Assembly: GCA_020832235.1 (NCBI GenBank)
Contig: JAFIEZ010000015.1
Location: 1 to 64,000, forward strand
Direction: 5' to 3'
DNA length: 64,000 bases
From: Bacteroidota bacterium
GTDB taxonomy: Bacteria > Bacteroidota > Rhodothermia > Balneolales > HLUCCA01
Shown: positions 21,993-31,155 of the stretch, in pieces
Layout: every line of letters begins with the position of its first letter
Numbering within the stretch: position 1 is the stretch's first letter
Position numbers and translations under genes: made by a program
The notes under the pieces: model-generated
What the model saw: the letters and a program-made list of their open reading frames with translations, nothing else
The model's database searches: none
What the model was told of the DNA's origin: nothing

Positions 21993-22787
21993 TTATCGTT
22001 TGATGCCGTTGGTTACCTGCATCATGTCTTCTGCCGTCTGAACCATTTTGGAATTGGTTTCATAGGCTCGCTGTGCTTCAATGAGCTTTACCATTTCGGT
22101 AACGATATCTACGTTCGACTGCTCCAGGAAGCCCTGACGTATTACACCAAAGCCTTCTGAACCGGCCATACCGATGATGGGCAGCCCCGAAGCCTCCGTT
22201 TCAGCGAACAGGTTATCACCCAAAGCGGCAAGTCCGCCCGTGTTCACAAACTTCGCCAGTTCAATCTGACCAAGATCCATGAGACCCTGATTTCCGGGCA
22301 TCTGGGCGGTAACTACACCATCCTGAGAAATCATAATACCGATGGCATCCATAGGAATTTCAATCTGGTCGGCCAGAGGCAAACCGGAGTTATTGACAAT
22401 CAGTCCGGACGCATCCCGGTTGAAGTTTCCATCCCGGGAATACCCGATAGATCCGTCGGGAAGCTCAATCTGGAAGAAACCTTCACCGCTGATACCCATG
22501 TCCAGAGGGTTGTTGGTTTCGGTGAGTGGCCCCTGCATAAAGTTTCGTATGGTAGCCACAGCACGCGATCCGTGACCAATCTGCAGAGATGGCGCATCGT
22601 TGGTAGGACGGTTGGCCGCCGCACCCTGTCGCGAAGTGGCGATGTTCTCGTAGAACATATCCTGAAAGGCGATGGTACTACGCTTGAATCCCGTAGTGTT
22701 GACGTTGGCCAGGTTGTTGGCAATGTTATCTACGGTTTTCTGCTGAGAACTCATCCCCAGCGCTCCGGTGGTTAATGCACGTAACAT
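21993..22787 (-). CDS. flgG: Distal rod protein FlgG
   Basis: Subunit of the distal rod that crosses the periplasm. The 264 residues match E. coli FlgG (260) throughout: ALTTGALGMSSQQKTVDNIA, NNLANVNTTGFKRS at the start, and SNVDIVTEMVKLIEAQRAYE, NSKMVQTAEDMMQVTN at the end. It starts 18 nt after flgF. FlgF and FlgG lead this operon, while flgB and flgC sit in another one at 48.8-49.7 kb. Confidence 0.96.
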   Translation of the reverse strand: MLRALTTGALGMSSQQKTVDNIANNLANVNTTGFKRSTIAFQDMFYENIATSRQGAAANRPTNDAPSLQIGHGSRAVATIRNFMQGPLTETNNPLDMGISGEGFFQIELPDGSIGYSRDGNFNRDASGLIVNNSGLPLADQIEIPMDAIGIMISQDGVVTAQMPGNQGLMDLGQIELAKFVNTGGLAALGDNLFAETEASGLPIIGMAGSEGFGVIRQGFLEQSNVDIVTEMVKLIEAQRAYETNSKMVQTAEDMMQVTNGIKR

Positions 22788-22805
22788 AATGCTGCGTTTT
22801 TGATT

Positions 22806-23546
22806 TTAGTATTGACCTAATTTGTTGGTTGCCTGAGAGAGCATTTCATCGGCGGTGCGAAGGGCACGTTGGGCCGACTCGAACATCTGCATGGTTTGCA
22901 TCATATCTACCATTTCTTCCAGCGTGTTTACGTTGCTCTTCTCGAAATAGCCCTGGAGCACGGTACTGCGCTCATCATCGTTCAGGGTTACATATTCTTC
23001 ATCGGCATGGAAATACATGCCGGCATGGCGTTGCAACCTGTCCATGTTGTCGGGTTCCACCATTCGGAGGCGATCACGAATTCGATCGTTCACACGGATC
23101 GTTCCGTCGGAACCTACCTCGAACTTAACCTCGCGGTTTTCGCCAATGGCCTGATTCAGCTCAGGCAGGGTGATAGGTCCGTCCTGACCCATGACCTGGC
23201 CGCCACGTTCGTTGCGAAGTGATCCGTTCCCGTCCAGGGTAAATCGGCCGCTTCGGGTAAGAAACTCACGTCCGCCTTCTTCCACTACAAAGAATCCACG
23301 GCCGTTAATGGCAAAATCAAAATCGTTGCCCGTCTGCTCAAACACACCTTGAGTCATCACCGGGCGGGACCCGGTTTGTACGGAGGTGAACACTTCTCCG
23401 TCAATCTCCTCATTGAGGATACTCTGGAACATTTTCCCGCTTTTGAATCCGGCGGTGTTGATGTTGGCCAGGTTGTTCGCAGTAATTTCTTGTGCACGCT
23501 GCAGGGTTTGCATAGCCTGCATGTGCGTTCGAAAACGATCAATCAT
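22806..23546 (-). CDS. flgF: Rod protein FlgF
   Basis: Proximal rod subunit of 246 residues with the common rod motif (AQEITANNLANINTAGFKSG), a FlgE/F/G-type core (FAINGRGFFVVEEGGREFLT, RSGRFTLDGNGSLRNERGGQ), and a C-terminal helix (SNVNTLEEMVDMMQTMQMFE). It is the first gene of the long minus-strand operon and is driven by a sigma54 promoter 52 nt upstream of its ATG. flhB is divergent. Confidence 0.93.
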   Translation of the reverse strand: MIDRFRTHMQAMQTLQRAQEITANNLANINTAGFKSGKMFQSILNEEIDGEVFTSVQTGSRPVMTQGVFEQTGNDFDFAINGRGFFVVEEGGREFLTRSGRFTLDGNGSLRNERGGQVMGQDGPITLPELNQAIGENREVKFEVGSDGTIRVNDRIRDRLRMVEPDNMDRLQRHAGMYFHADEEYVTLNDDERSTVLQGYFEKSNVNTLEEMVDMMQTMQMFESAQRALRTADEMLSQATNKLGQY

Positions 23547-23597
23547 GACACTGATATATTGACTTTTGAACTTTGAAACACGTTACACCCAAGCCTA

Positions 23598-23613
23598 TGC
23601 AAAATGTATGCCA
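23598..23613 (-). promoter_or_regulatory. Sigma54 promoter of flgF operon
   Basis: Minus-strand TGGCATACATTTTGCA. The -24 TGGCA and -12 TTGCA are intact, with GG and GC 10 nt apart. Edge-to-ATG distance is 52 nt, matching flgB and the giant enzyme gene. Confidence 0.85.
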
Positions 23614-23693
23614 TCCTTTTTGGTATCAATTTTGATAGATATAGGGCAAGTCGATGTGTTCGTGATATGGCATTGCAGCAAAAAGAGCCTGAG

Positions 23694-23709
23694 TGGTCAA
23701 CCTGCTGCC
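23694..23709 (+). promoter_or_regulatory. Possible weak sigma54 promoter of flhB operon
   Basis: TGGTCAACCTGCTGCC keeps GG-N10-GC and lies 47 nt before the flhB ATG, close to the spacing of the other sites, but matches the consensus less well (TGGTCA and CTGCC). Confidence 0.4.
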
Positions 23710-23755
23710 ACATTACCCACATATATAATCGTGTAACCATCAGTCAAATACGGCA

Positions 23756-24832
23756 ATGTCCGAGAAGAGCGACGACGCAGAAAAAACCGAAGAACCAACC
23801 GCGCGGAAAATTGAAAAGGCTCGTGAGGATGGAAATGTTAGTATCAGCAAGGAAATCTCTTCCGTTATATTGCTGTCTGCGGCATTAATGACCCTGGCGG
23901 GTTTCGGGGCTTCGATGTACGGATATATGGAGGGCCTCTTCGAGCACTTTTTCAACAATGCCGGGGCCCCTATTGAAAATATAGATCATGCGCTAGAGCA
24001 CCTTGAACTGGCATTTTGGTATGGATTCAGGCTTATTTTACCTCTGCTCATCTTGCTGGTAGGTGTCGCGCTGTTGGTAAATACGGCCCAAACCGGTTTC
24101 AATTTCACCTTCAAAGCTCTGGAAGTTAAAGGTTCAAAGCTGAATCCGATTAAAGGTCTCGGAAAAATTGTTTCGATGCGCAGTATTGTTGAGCTGGTAA
24201 AGGGCCTCACCAAACTGGCCATTGTAAGCCTCGTGATTTATTATACCGTTCAGAACGATGTAGATAATTTTCTGGCCTTCACTGTTATGCCGCTTGGTCA
24301 TACGCTGAGTGAAACCGGCAGCTACGTACTCATGTTCGTCACGCGCATACTCACAGCCCTGTTTTTACTGGCCCTGGCGGATGCAGCTTATCAGCGGTTT
24401 CAGTATCACAAAGACCTTCGCATGACCAAGCAGGAAGTAAAAGACGAGTTCAAGCAGATGGAGGGCGACCCTCATGTGAAGGCCAAGCGGAAGCGTTTCG
24501 GAATGCAGTTACGGCAGAAAAAACGGCTCGACCATGCCGTACTCGCCTCCGATGTGGTTGTAACCAACCCTACGCACTACGCCGTGGCCCTCAAATACGA
24601 CCCCGAGCAAAATGAAGCTCCCATCGTAATGGCTAAGGGTCAGCGAAAGAAAGCGTTAAAAATTCGTGAACTTGCCACCAAGTATGGCATACCAATTGTA
24701 GAGAATAAGCCTGTAGCGCGTGCACTGTTCGCCACAGCCGAGGAAGACCAATACATTCCCGGCGATATGTTCCGTGCCGTTGCCGAAATTCTGGCCTATG
24801 TGTATAAACTCAAGCAGAAGAAAATTTCATAA
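23756..24832 (+). CDS. flhB: Flagellar export switch protein FlhB
   Basis: Inner-membrane export-gate protein that switches substrate class from hook to filament. 358 residues: N-terminal DDAEKTEEPTARKIEKARED, four membrane segments (about 35-55, 88-110, 150-170, 190-212), and a cytoplasmic domain with the self-cleavage motif NPTH at residues 271-274. The gene starts a plus-strand export/regulation operon; its TAA is directly followed by the flhA ATG. Length is close to E. coli FlhB (382). Confidence 0.97.
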   Translation: MSEKSDDAEKTEEPTARKIEKAREDGNVSISKEISSVILLSAALMTLAGFGASMYGYMEGLFEHFFNNAGAPIENIDHALEHLELAFWYGFRLILPLLILLVGVALLVNTAQTGFNFTFKALEVKGSKLNPIKGLGKIVSMRSIVELVKGLTKLAIVSLVIYYTVQNDVDNFLAFTVMPLGHTLSETGSYVLMFVTRILTALFLLALADAAYQRFQYHKDLRMTKQEVKDEFKQMEGDPHVKAKRKRFGMQLRQKKRLDHAVLASDVVVTNPTHYAVALKYDPEQNEAPIVMAKGQRKKALKIRELATKYGIPIVENKPVARALFATAEEDQYIPGDMFRAVAEILAYVYKLKQKKIS

Positions 24833-26941
24833 ATGGGAAAGACCGGATTTGATCTGAAGTTTTTGAAGAAGATGTTCTTCCGCACCGACGTTATTGTATC
24901 GTCGAGTGTGGTGGGCATTCTGCTGATCATGATTCTGCCTATTCCTGCAGTGCTGCTGGATTATCTGCTGGCTATTAGTGTATCGTTGTCGTTGCTGGTA
25001 TTGCTCGTTGCCTTCTATACCCTCAAACCGCTTGAATTTGCGGTTTTTCCGGGGATGTTGCTTGTTTTAACCCTGTTCAGATTATCGCTGAATATCGCAA
25101 CCACCCGACTTATTCTGAGCGACGGGTACGCCGGAGAGATGATTCAGAGCTTCGGGGGCTTCATGACCCAGGGCAATTTTGTTATCGGTATTATCATCTT
25201 CGCCGTGCTTATCATCATCAACTTTGTGGTGATCACCAAAGGTGCTACCCGTATTGCCGAAGTTGCGGCCAGATTTACCCTTGATGCCATGCCGGGCAAA
25301 CAGATGGCCATCGATTCGGATCTCGCTGCCGGCCTGCTTACCGATGAAGAAGCCAAAAAACGCCGTAGCGATGTTTCACGCGAGGCCGATTTCTACGGTG
25401 CCATGGATGGTGCCAGTAAGTTCGTGCGTGGTGATGTAGTAGCATCCCTTCTCATTACGGCTATTAACATCATAGGCGGTCTCATTATCGGTACGCTGCA
25501 GCAGGGAATGGCTATAGGCGACGCTGCCGAGCTCTACACCGTTCTTACCATTGGTGACGGACTTATTTCGCAGGTTCCTGCCCTGCTTATTTCAACCGGT
25601 GCCGGTATTCTGGTATCCCGGGCCGCCTCCGAGGCCAACCTCAGTGAGGAAATGAGCACCCAGGTTCTGGGAAATCCCAAAACCGTAATGATAGCCGCAG
25701 CATTTATCTTCTTAATTGGCACCATGCCCGGTCTGCCAACCATGCCGTTCTGGACACTCAGTGGGCTGTTCGTATTTGTGGCCCTCAAGAACTATAACGC
25801 CGAGGAGAAGAAAATAGCCGACGACATAGAAGCGGAGGCCGCGGAGGTCTCTACACATAAACCCGACGATCCGGTGGAGAACTACCTCCTGCTCGATACC
25901 CTCGAACTGGAAATTGGCTACAGCCTCATCCCTATGATTGAAGCCGATCAGGGCGGTGACCTTCTGGAACGGATTTCCTCCCTGCGGAAACAGTTGGCGG
26001 CTGAACTGGGTATTATTATTCCTCCCATCCGCATTCGTGACAATGTGCAGCTGGATGCCAACAAGTACAGCATTAAGATGCGTGGTATAATACAAGGTGA
26101 GGGCGAATTGATGACGGGTTACCACATGGTACTGCTTCCGTCTGATTTCCGTCCTGAAATTCAGGGTATCCAAACCAAAGATCCAACCTTCGGTATGGAC
26201 GCGTTGTGGATCAGCAGCAAGAATAAGTCTCAGGTTGAGAAGTATGGTCTTTCTGTGATTGAGGCGGGAGCGGTACTCACCACTCACCTGATGGAGCTGC
26301 TGCGCAAGAATGCGCACAAATTGGTGGACCGACAGACTATGAAGCGCCTCATCGACAACGTTAAAGAGCACTCGCCTGCTTTGGTAGAAGAGCTCATTCC
26401 GGATCAGCTGAAACTCGGCGACATCCAGAAAGTGGTGAAACGACTGCTTCGCGAGCGCATTACCGTGAAAGATATGGTTACCATTTTGGAGACCCTGGCC
26501 GACCAGAGCTCCCAAACGAAAAATGTGGATGTGCTCACGGAATACTGCCGTAATGCCCTGGCGGAGACCATCACCAACATGTATCGCACACCTGAAAACG
26601 AACTGCATGTGGTCGTGCTCAATTCCCAGCTGGAGAGTCATCTTATTGGTCAGGCACAACAGGGTATGCTGAATTCCAACACCCTCGGACTCACCCACGA
26701 TACCTTGGAAACCTTATATCGCAATGCATCCAAAGCCTTTGAAACCATGATGCAGAGCGGGCATGAGCCGGTTTTACTAACTTCTCCGGTACTTCGCGCA
26801 ACCTTGTTCGACTTTCTCGTTCCGATGTTACCGGAAATAACGGTATTGTCGTATAATAACATCAGTACGGATGTGCAGATTAAAACCTTTGATCGCATTG
26901 CGATGACCCAGCCTGAACTTGCTGAAGAAGCCTCCACATGA
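24833..26941 (+). CDS. flhA: Flagellar export gate protein FlhA
   Basis: Central export-gate subunit that forms the nonameric ring and takes part in proton-driven secretion. 702 residues: eight predicted membrane helices in the first 325, with the conserved cytoplasmic loop ARFTLDAMPGKQMAIDSDLA, RREADFYGAMDGASKFVRGD region (here VSREADFYGAMDGASKFVRG), then the four-part cytoplasmic domain (PIRIRDNVQLDANKYSIKMR, YGLSVIEAGAVLTTHLMELL). It begins at the base after the flhB stop, and its stop overlaps the flhF ATG. Confidence 0.97.
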   Translation: MGKTGFDLKFLKKMFFRTDVIVSSSVVGILLIMILPIPAVLLDYLLAISVSLSLLVLLVAFYTLKPLEFAVFPGMLLVLTLFRLSLNIATTRLILSDGYAGEMIQSFGGFMTQGNFVIGIIIFAVLIIINFVVITKGATRIAEVAARFTLDAMPGKQMAIDSDLAAGLLTDEEAKKRRSDVSREADFYGAMDGASKFVRGDVVASLLITAINIIGGLIIGTLQQGMAIGDAAELYTVLTIGDGLISQVPALLISTGAGILVSRAASEANLSEEMSTQVLGNPKTVMIAAAFIFLIGTMPGLPTMPFWTLSGLFVFVALKNYNAEEKKIADDIEAEAAEVSTHKPDDPVENYLLLDTLELEIGYSLIPMIEADQGGDLLERISSLRKQLAAELGIIIPPIRIRDNVQLDANKYSIKMRGIIQGEGELMTGYHMVLLPSDFRPEIQGIQTKDPTFGMDALWISSKNKSQVEKYGLSVIEAGAVLTTHLMELLRKNAHKLVDRQTMKRLIDNVKEHSPALVEELIPDQLKLGDIQKVVKRLLRERITVKDMVTILETLADQSSQTKNVDVLTEYCRNALAETITNMYRTPENELHVVVLNSQLESHLIGQAQQGMLNSNTLGLTHDTLETLYRNASKAFETMMQSGHEPVLLTSPVLRATLFDFLVPMLPEITVLSYNNISTDVQIKTFDRIAMTQPELAEEAST

Positions 26942-28968
26942 TTCTGAAGAAAATACAAGGTAAAAACGTTGATGAAGCCCGGGATGAAGCCCGCCGGCTT
27001 TACGGTGAGCATGTTGTGGTGATGGAAACCTTTGCCGGTAACGGGAAAAATGAACCCGCCAGCGTAACGGTTCTGGTTGATAAGCCGGTGCGGGAGCGTA
27101 CCGTAACCGATGCTACTCCTCCCGGGAATTTCCGAAATGTTTTTTATAAGCGTAGTGATATCGCGCGGGTGCGGCGGAATATGCCGGAGGTTGACTTTTC
27201 TGCACGTACGGGCGGAGGAGATGGGGTTGAACGTTCGGGAAGGGAGAATGACGGAGCTGATGCAGCCCCTGGCAGAAAAGGTGCGGAACCCATGCAACGG
27301 TCAGAACGTACGAACCCCATGCAGCCGTCAGAACGTGCGGAACCCATGCAACAGTCAGCAAGTCAGGATTCGGATGAACAGATTCAGTTTAGACGCACGG
27401 AAAGGGGGCAGCCCGATGAGACGGTTCAATTTAAGCGTCCGGCGAGGCCGAGTTCGCGGCAGGAGTCGGGTCAGACCCTGCGTAGTGCTTCGGTAGCCTC
27501 AGGGAATACCGGTACCGCCTGGTTTATGCCGGAAGAGCCCATGCCCACGCGTTTTGAACCCCGTCCGCAGGGTACATCCCGCCTGGAGGCGCTGCGTCGT
27601 TATGCCTCCGAAACCGATACCTCAGAAAGTAAGCGCCTGCTCGATCACAAGCCCCAATCTCAGCGATTTCAGTTTAATGCAGGCAGCGACATTCCAGCCG
27701 TTGATAGACATACGCCAACGAGCCAGCCTGGAGCCTCTCCGCGCTTTGGAGCTAACGTGGCAACGCATCACACGGAGACGGACAACACCCCTGATCTGCA
27801 TAACGCTCAGAACAGATCTTCTTCCCCTGTTGACCTCTCCTCTCAAGATGACGAAGTACCAAACAGAAGAGCAGCACAATCGGATGATAACAGATCCAGC
27901 GAACCATCCCCGCAAAACATACGGTCGCAAAGAGACCCCAGAGCTACTAAAGCTTCTGAATCTGCGCATAACGAGCTGCCACTGGCTGAGCCACGGGGTA
28001 CCGGATCGGCACTGGAGAGCATCCGTAACACGGCCCTCCGCGGACAGGAAGAACAGTCGCGCAGAGAAATAGCCGCACTTCACAAGCGCTTCGATCGTCT
28101 CGAGTCACTGCTGGATAATAATCTTGTTGCTGCCGACATCGATCTGGTGGCCCATCCGGCGTTTCAGCAATTAACGCAGTCGGGTATTCGCCCTGCCCTG
28201 GTCTCGCGCTGGTTTTCAGGCATTATCAAAAAAGGGGTACATCCGGCCGATCAGCCAGAGCGATTCCTCAACGAGCTATCGCTTGTGGTGAGAAATGCTC
28301 TGGAGAAGCAAACCGATAAGCCAGCCTCTCCCATACAGGTATTTGTTGGCGCTGCGGGGGCCGGAAAAACCAATCTGGTGATGCTGCTGGCATTATATGC
28401 CCGCCGACATGGAAAAAATGTAGCCATTGTGGCCGTGCAGCCACCCGGTGATGCGCCGTACTACAGCGTTTTAGAATTATTCTGCTCCAGTGAGGAAATG
28501 TCGTTTATTCGCTCAAGCAGCGAGCAGGGCATACTCGAATTACAGGAAAATATGCAGGATTTCGACATGGTGCTGGTAGATACACCATCGTTGCCCATGA
28601 GCAAAGACAAAGCCTGGAGATCGGTGTGGTCGCTGCGGCAACAGTGGTCGGTTCCCGGCGTTAAAGGAAGTCCGAACGGACCGGTAACCCAGGATATTCC
28701 GCCCCTGCCTGCCGAGATTAACTACGTAGCAAACGCGGCAACCGGTGCATCGGCATTGAATTACCTTACATCCCTGCATCATACCCTGGAACCCGACGTG
28801 GTGAGTTTTACCCATCTGGATGAAATCACACTTTGGGGCTCTATCATCCCGTTTATGGATGAAATGAATGCCCCGTGCCGTTATTTAAGCGCAGGAACTG
28901 ATGAAGAAAATGGCATCCGACCGTACGACGCCACTGAAGTTGCCCGTAATATATTAAAGGATAGCTGA
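26938..28968 (+). CDS. flhF: FlhF-like SRP-type GTPase with long disordered linker and degenerate G motifs
   Basis: FlhF sets where (usually at a pole) the flagellum is built. Overlaps the flhA stop by 4 nt and precedes flhG, as expected. Residues 1-50 match the FlhF N-terminus (MILKKIQGKNVDEARDEARR). Residues 60-360 are Pro/Ser/Arg/Gln-rich and look disordered, with three 9-residue repeats (EPMQ-x-SER). A helical N domain (370-460) leads to the G domain: P-loop GAAGAGKT (471-478), but the usual DTAG motif reads DTPS and TKLD reads THLD, and the G5 region is altered. At 676 residues it is much longer than typical FlhF (about 370-430). GTP hydrolysis may be weak or lost; localisation could depend on the linker. 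Confidence 0.85.
   Translation: MILKKIQGKNVDEARDEARRLYGEHVVVMETFAGNGKNEPASVTVLVDKPVRERTVTDATPPGNFRNVFYKRSDIARVRRNMPEVDFSARTGGGDGVERSGRENDGADAAPGRKGAEPMQRSERTNPMQPSERAEPMQQSASQDSDEQIQFRRTERGQPDETVQFKRPARPSSRQESGQTLRSASVASGNTGTAWFMPEEPMPTRFEPRPQGTSRLEALRRYASETDTSESKRLLDHKPQSQRFQFNAGSDIPAVDRHTPTSQPGASPRFGANVATHHTETDNTPDLHNAQNRSSSPVDLSSQDDEVPNRRAAQSDDNRSSEPSPQNIRSQRDPRATKASESAHNELPLAEPRGTGSALESIRNTALRGQEEQSRREIAALHKRFDRLESLLDNNLVAADIDLVAHPAFQQLTQSGIRPALVSRWFSGIIKKGVHPADQPERFLNELSLVVRNALEKQTDKPASPIQVFVGAAGAGKTNLVMLLALYARRHGKNVAIVAVQPPGDAPYYSVLELFCSSEEMSFIRSSSEQGILELQENMQDFDMVLVDTPSLPMSKDKAWRSVWSLRQQWSVPGVKGSPNGPVTQDIPPLPAEINYVANAATGASALNYLTSLHHTLEPDVVSFTHLDEITLWGSIIPFMDEMNAPCRYLSAGTDEENGIRPYDATEVARNILKDS
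27286..27360 (+). repeat. 27-bp in-frame repeats in flhF linker
   Basis: Three consecutive 9-codon units encode EPMQRSERT, NPMQPSERA and EPMQQSAS. They lie in the disordered linker and point to slippage-driven length change. Confidence 0.75.
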
Positions 28969-28981
28969 CAAGCTTACATTC

Positions 28982-29794
28982 ATGAACAAACCGTTAAAAA
29001 ATAAACCCTTTATAATGGCCACCGTCAGCGGGAAGGGTGGTGTTGGCAAGAGTCTTGCCAGTGTTAATATTGCCGAAACACTGAAGTTACTGGGTTACCG
29101 CGCTGCTATACTTGATGTTGATGCCGGTATGGCCAATGTAGCAACCATGTTTAACCAGTACCCATCTTACAGTGTAACCGACTGGATTGAAGATCGGTGT
29201 GAATTGAGTCATATACTGCAGGATGTCGGTGGAATTACATTGGTAACGACGGCCAATGAACCCGGTCCGCTCACCGATAAATACGAGATTTTAATTCAGG
29301 CGCTCGACCAGGTGCTTGATGCGCTGGCGGCATCGCACGATTTTATTATCATCGATACACCGGCCGGACTTGGGGAGCTGAACCTCTGGGCGTTAGACCG
29401 GTCCAGGCTGGGGGCTATTATGCTGGTTGATGAACCCACTTCGGTTTCAGATGTATATCGCTTTTGTAAATATGTACTGGGGATCGACCCATCGTATCCG
29501 TTTGCCGTGATTGTTAATATGGCAGCGAATGATGAAGCAGCTGCACAGATTCATCAGAAGTTCAATCAAATCGTCAAATATTTCCTTCAAACGGAAATTC
29601 CTTCGATGGGCTATATCCCATATAGTGAATCTATACGGGAATCGATCAGAAAACAGATGCCTGTTATGCGAATGGAAGCCGAAGAAGAGATAGAAAGGGA
29701 GTTTTCTTACATCGCACAGAACATCGTAGCCCTTGCCAGAGAAATGCAACGCAGAGAACTGCATAAAAGCACGGAAACACGTGCAAAAAAATAA
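28982..29794 (+). CDS. flhG: MinD/ParA-type ATPase FlhG (FleN/YlxH)
   Basis: Controls flagellar number, partnering FlhF and the C-ring. 270 residues with deviant Walker A KGGVGKS (18-24), DVDAGMANVATMF (switch I/A' region), DFIIIDTPAGLGELNL (Walker B-like) and a basic amphipathic C-terminal helix (AREMQRRELHKSTETRAKK) like the membrane-targeting sequence of the MinD family. It starts 13 nt after flhF. FleN-type proteins often restrain an NtrC-like flagellar activator, which this organism has at 12947-14356; that link is inference. Confidence 0.93.
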   Translation: MNKPLKNKPFIMATVSGKGGVGKSLASVNIAETLKLLGYRAAILDVDAGMANVATMFNQYPSYSVTDWIEDRCELSHILQDVGGITLVTTANEPGPLTDKYEILIQALDQVLDALAASHDFIIIDTPAGLGELNLWALDRSRLGAIMLVDEPTSVSDVYRFCKYVLGIDPSYPFAVIVNMAANDEAAAQIHQKFNQIVKYFLQTEIPSMGYIPYSESIRESIRKQMPVMRMEAEEEIEREFSYIAQNIVALAREMQRRELHKSTETRAKK

Positions 29795-29889
29795 TTTTTT
29801 CGGGGGCAATTCAAGGCGGAACGGTCTGGTTTTTGCAGTTATATGGTATCAGGTGCCATCATCACAGGTGGCCATAATCGGAAGTTAGC

Positions 29890-30186
29890 ATGCAGGCAAT
29901 CGGTGCTATTCCGGTTTTTAACTGTAAACAACCATCAGAACTGACTAAAATTATGTTATTTCGATTTATTTCTACGGTTTCATTGCTCATATTTTTGCTA
30001 CTTTCCATTTCGGGGACTGCAATTGAGTTAGCAGTGTTTCGAAGTTTGGTAGTGTTTACTATGTTGTTTGTGGTTTCGTACATTGCGTACTTTACCGCTA
30101 GTGTGATTCAAAAGAAAGCTGAGCATGGTCAGCCTGAAACTGCAAATGCAACTTCAGAGACGTCCGCGCCGCAACCTGAACAATAA
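29890..30186 (+). CDS. Small two-helix membrane protein between flhG and fliA
   Basis: 98 residues (76 if translation starts at the ATG at 29953). Two predicted transmembrane helices (ISTVSLLIFLLLSISGTAIE; LVVFTMLFVVSYIAYFTASV) with a short polar loop, then an acidic/polar tail (AEHGQPETANATSETSAPQP). I do not recognise the family. It ends 2 nt before the fliA ATG, so it is very likely co-translated with the sigma factor. Small membrane proteins of unknown role are common at this position in other flagellar operons. Confidence 0.6.
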   Translation: MQAIGAIPVFNCKQPSELTKIMLFRFISTVSLLIFLLLSISGTAIELAVFRSLVVFTMLFVVSYIAYFTASVIQKKAEHGQPETANATSETSAPQPEQ

Positions 30187-30188
30187 AT

Positions 30189-30956
30189 ATGACAAATCAA
30201 TCGATCCAGGAGCTGGTCGACCTGTACTTCCAGGAGCCGTCTGAAAGTCTTCGGAACGCTATTATTACGCGTTCGTTGCCTTTGGTGCGGAGTATTATCG
30301 GGAAGATTAACAGACCAGACCTTCCTCTCACCCAGTGGGAGGACCTGGAAAGTGCGGGCATATCAGGTTTGCTGCAGGCGATTGATTCATACGATACCGA
30401 AAAAAACATCCAGTTTAACACCTTCGCCTACTATCGTATACGCGGAAGCGTTATTGATTATCTTCGGAAAATTGATAACATGCCCCGCCTGCAGCGATCA
30501 ACCTATGGCAAAGCTCAGGAAGTTATCGACAGACTGAGTCAGCAATTGGGTCGTGTTCCGGAAGACCTGGAGGTTGCTGCGGAGATGGAAATCACGCTCG
30601 AGGAGTACCATCAACTGTTAAATAACGTACAGCAGCGGAATGTTCTTTCGCTGGATGGTGCCCTGGGTGATGAGGGCAAGGCTACCATGTACGATACGGT
30701 GGCCGATCCGGATTCCGAAAATCCCGATGCCAGCTATGATCGGAAAGCCATGCTCGACAAGCTCAAGAAGCTTATCGGAGATCTTGACGAGCGCGACCGC
30801 CTTATCTTAACTTTGTATTATTTCGAAGACATGACCCTCAGCGAAATCGGATTATTGCTGGATCGCTCAGAGGCTCGTATTTCCCAGATTGTGGGCAAGC
30901 TCATCCTGCAAATGCGGCATTCTATGAAAAAAGATGCGGAGTTTTTTCGGTCTTAG
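30189..30956 (+). CDS. fliA: Flagellar sigma factor FliA (sigma28)
   Basis: 255-residue group 3 sigma factor for late flagellar and chemotaxis genes. Region 2 (LPLVRSIIGKINRPDLPLTQ, EDLESAGISGLLQAIDSYD, FNTFAYYRIRGSVIDYLRK), region 3 (DRLSQQLGRVPEDLEVAAEM) and region 4 with helix-turn-helix (MTLSEIGLLLDRSEARISQI) are all present. No Shine-Dalgarno is seen; the ATG sits 2 nt after the preceding stop. Candidate sigma28 promoters with GCCGATAA -10 boxes occur in this window upstream of motA, the gene at 11961, the MCP and the gene at 61454. Confidence 0.96.
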   Translation: MTNQSIQELVDLYFQEPSESLRNAIITRSLPLVRSIIGKINRPDLPLTQWEDLESAGISGLLQAIDSYDTEKNIQFNTFAYYRIRGSVIDYLRKIDNMPRLQRSTYGKAQEVIDRLSQQLGRVPEDLEVAAEMEITLEEYHQLLNNVQQRNVLSLDGALGDEGKATMYDTVADPDSENPDASYDRKAMLDKLKKLIGDLDERDRLILTLYYFEDMTLSEIGLLLDRSEARISQIVGKLILQMRHSMKKDAEFFRS

Positions 30957-31155
30957 TCAGAGTGAAGCGCACATCTCTTCAACAGTGTTTTCATCCAAAT
31001 ATTTTATACAAGTAACCCAACACAACAACGTGTGAATTCTACGTGATTGAACATTCCGGTACGTTCGCGGTATGACGACGGCGATATGATGTAACAGCTG
31101 GTGCTCAACACGAAACCTGTCTTTATGGTATCTGCGTGGCGAAAATCGTAATCAA

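Noticed and set aside
25712-26698. 328-codon open frame antisense to flhA
   Set aside because: Entirely inside the clearly coding flhA gene; translation is His/Gln-rich without recognisable features.
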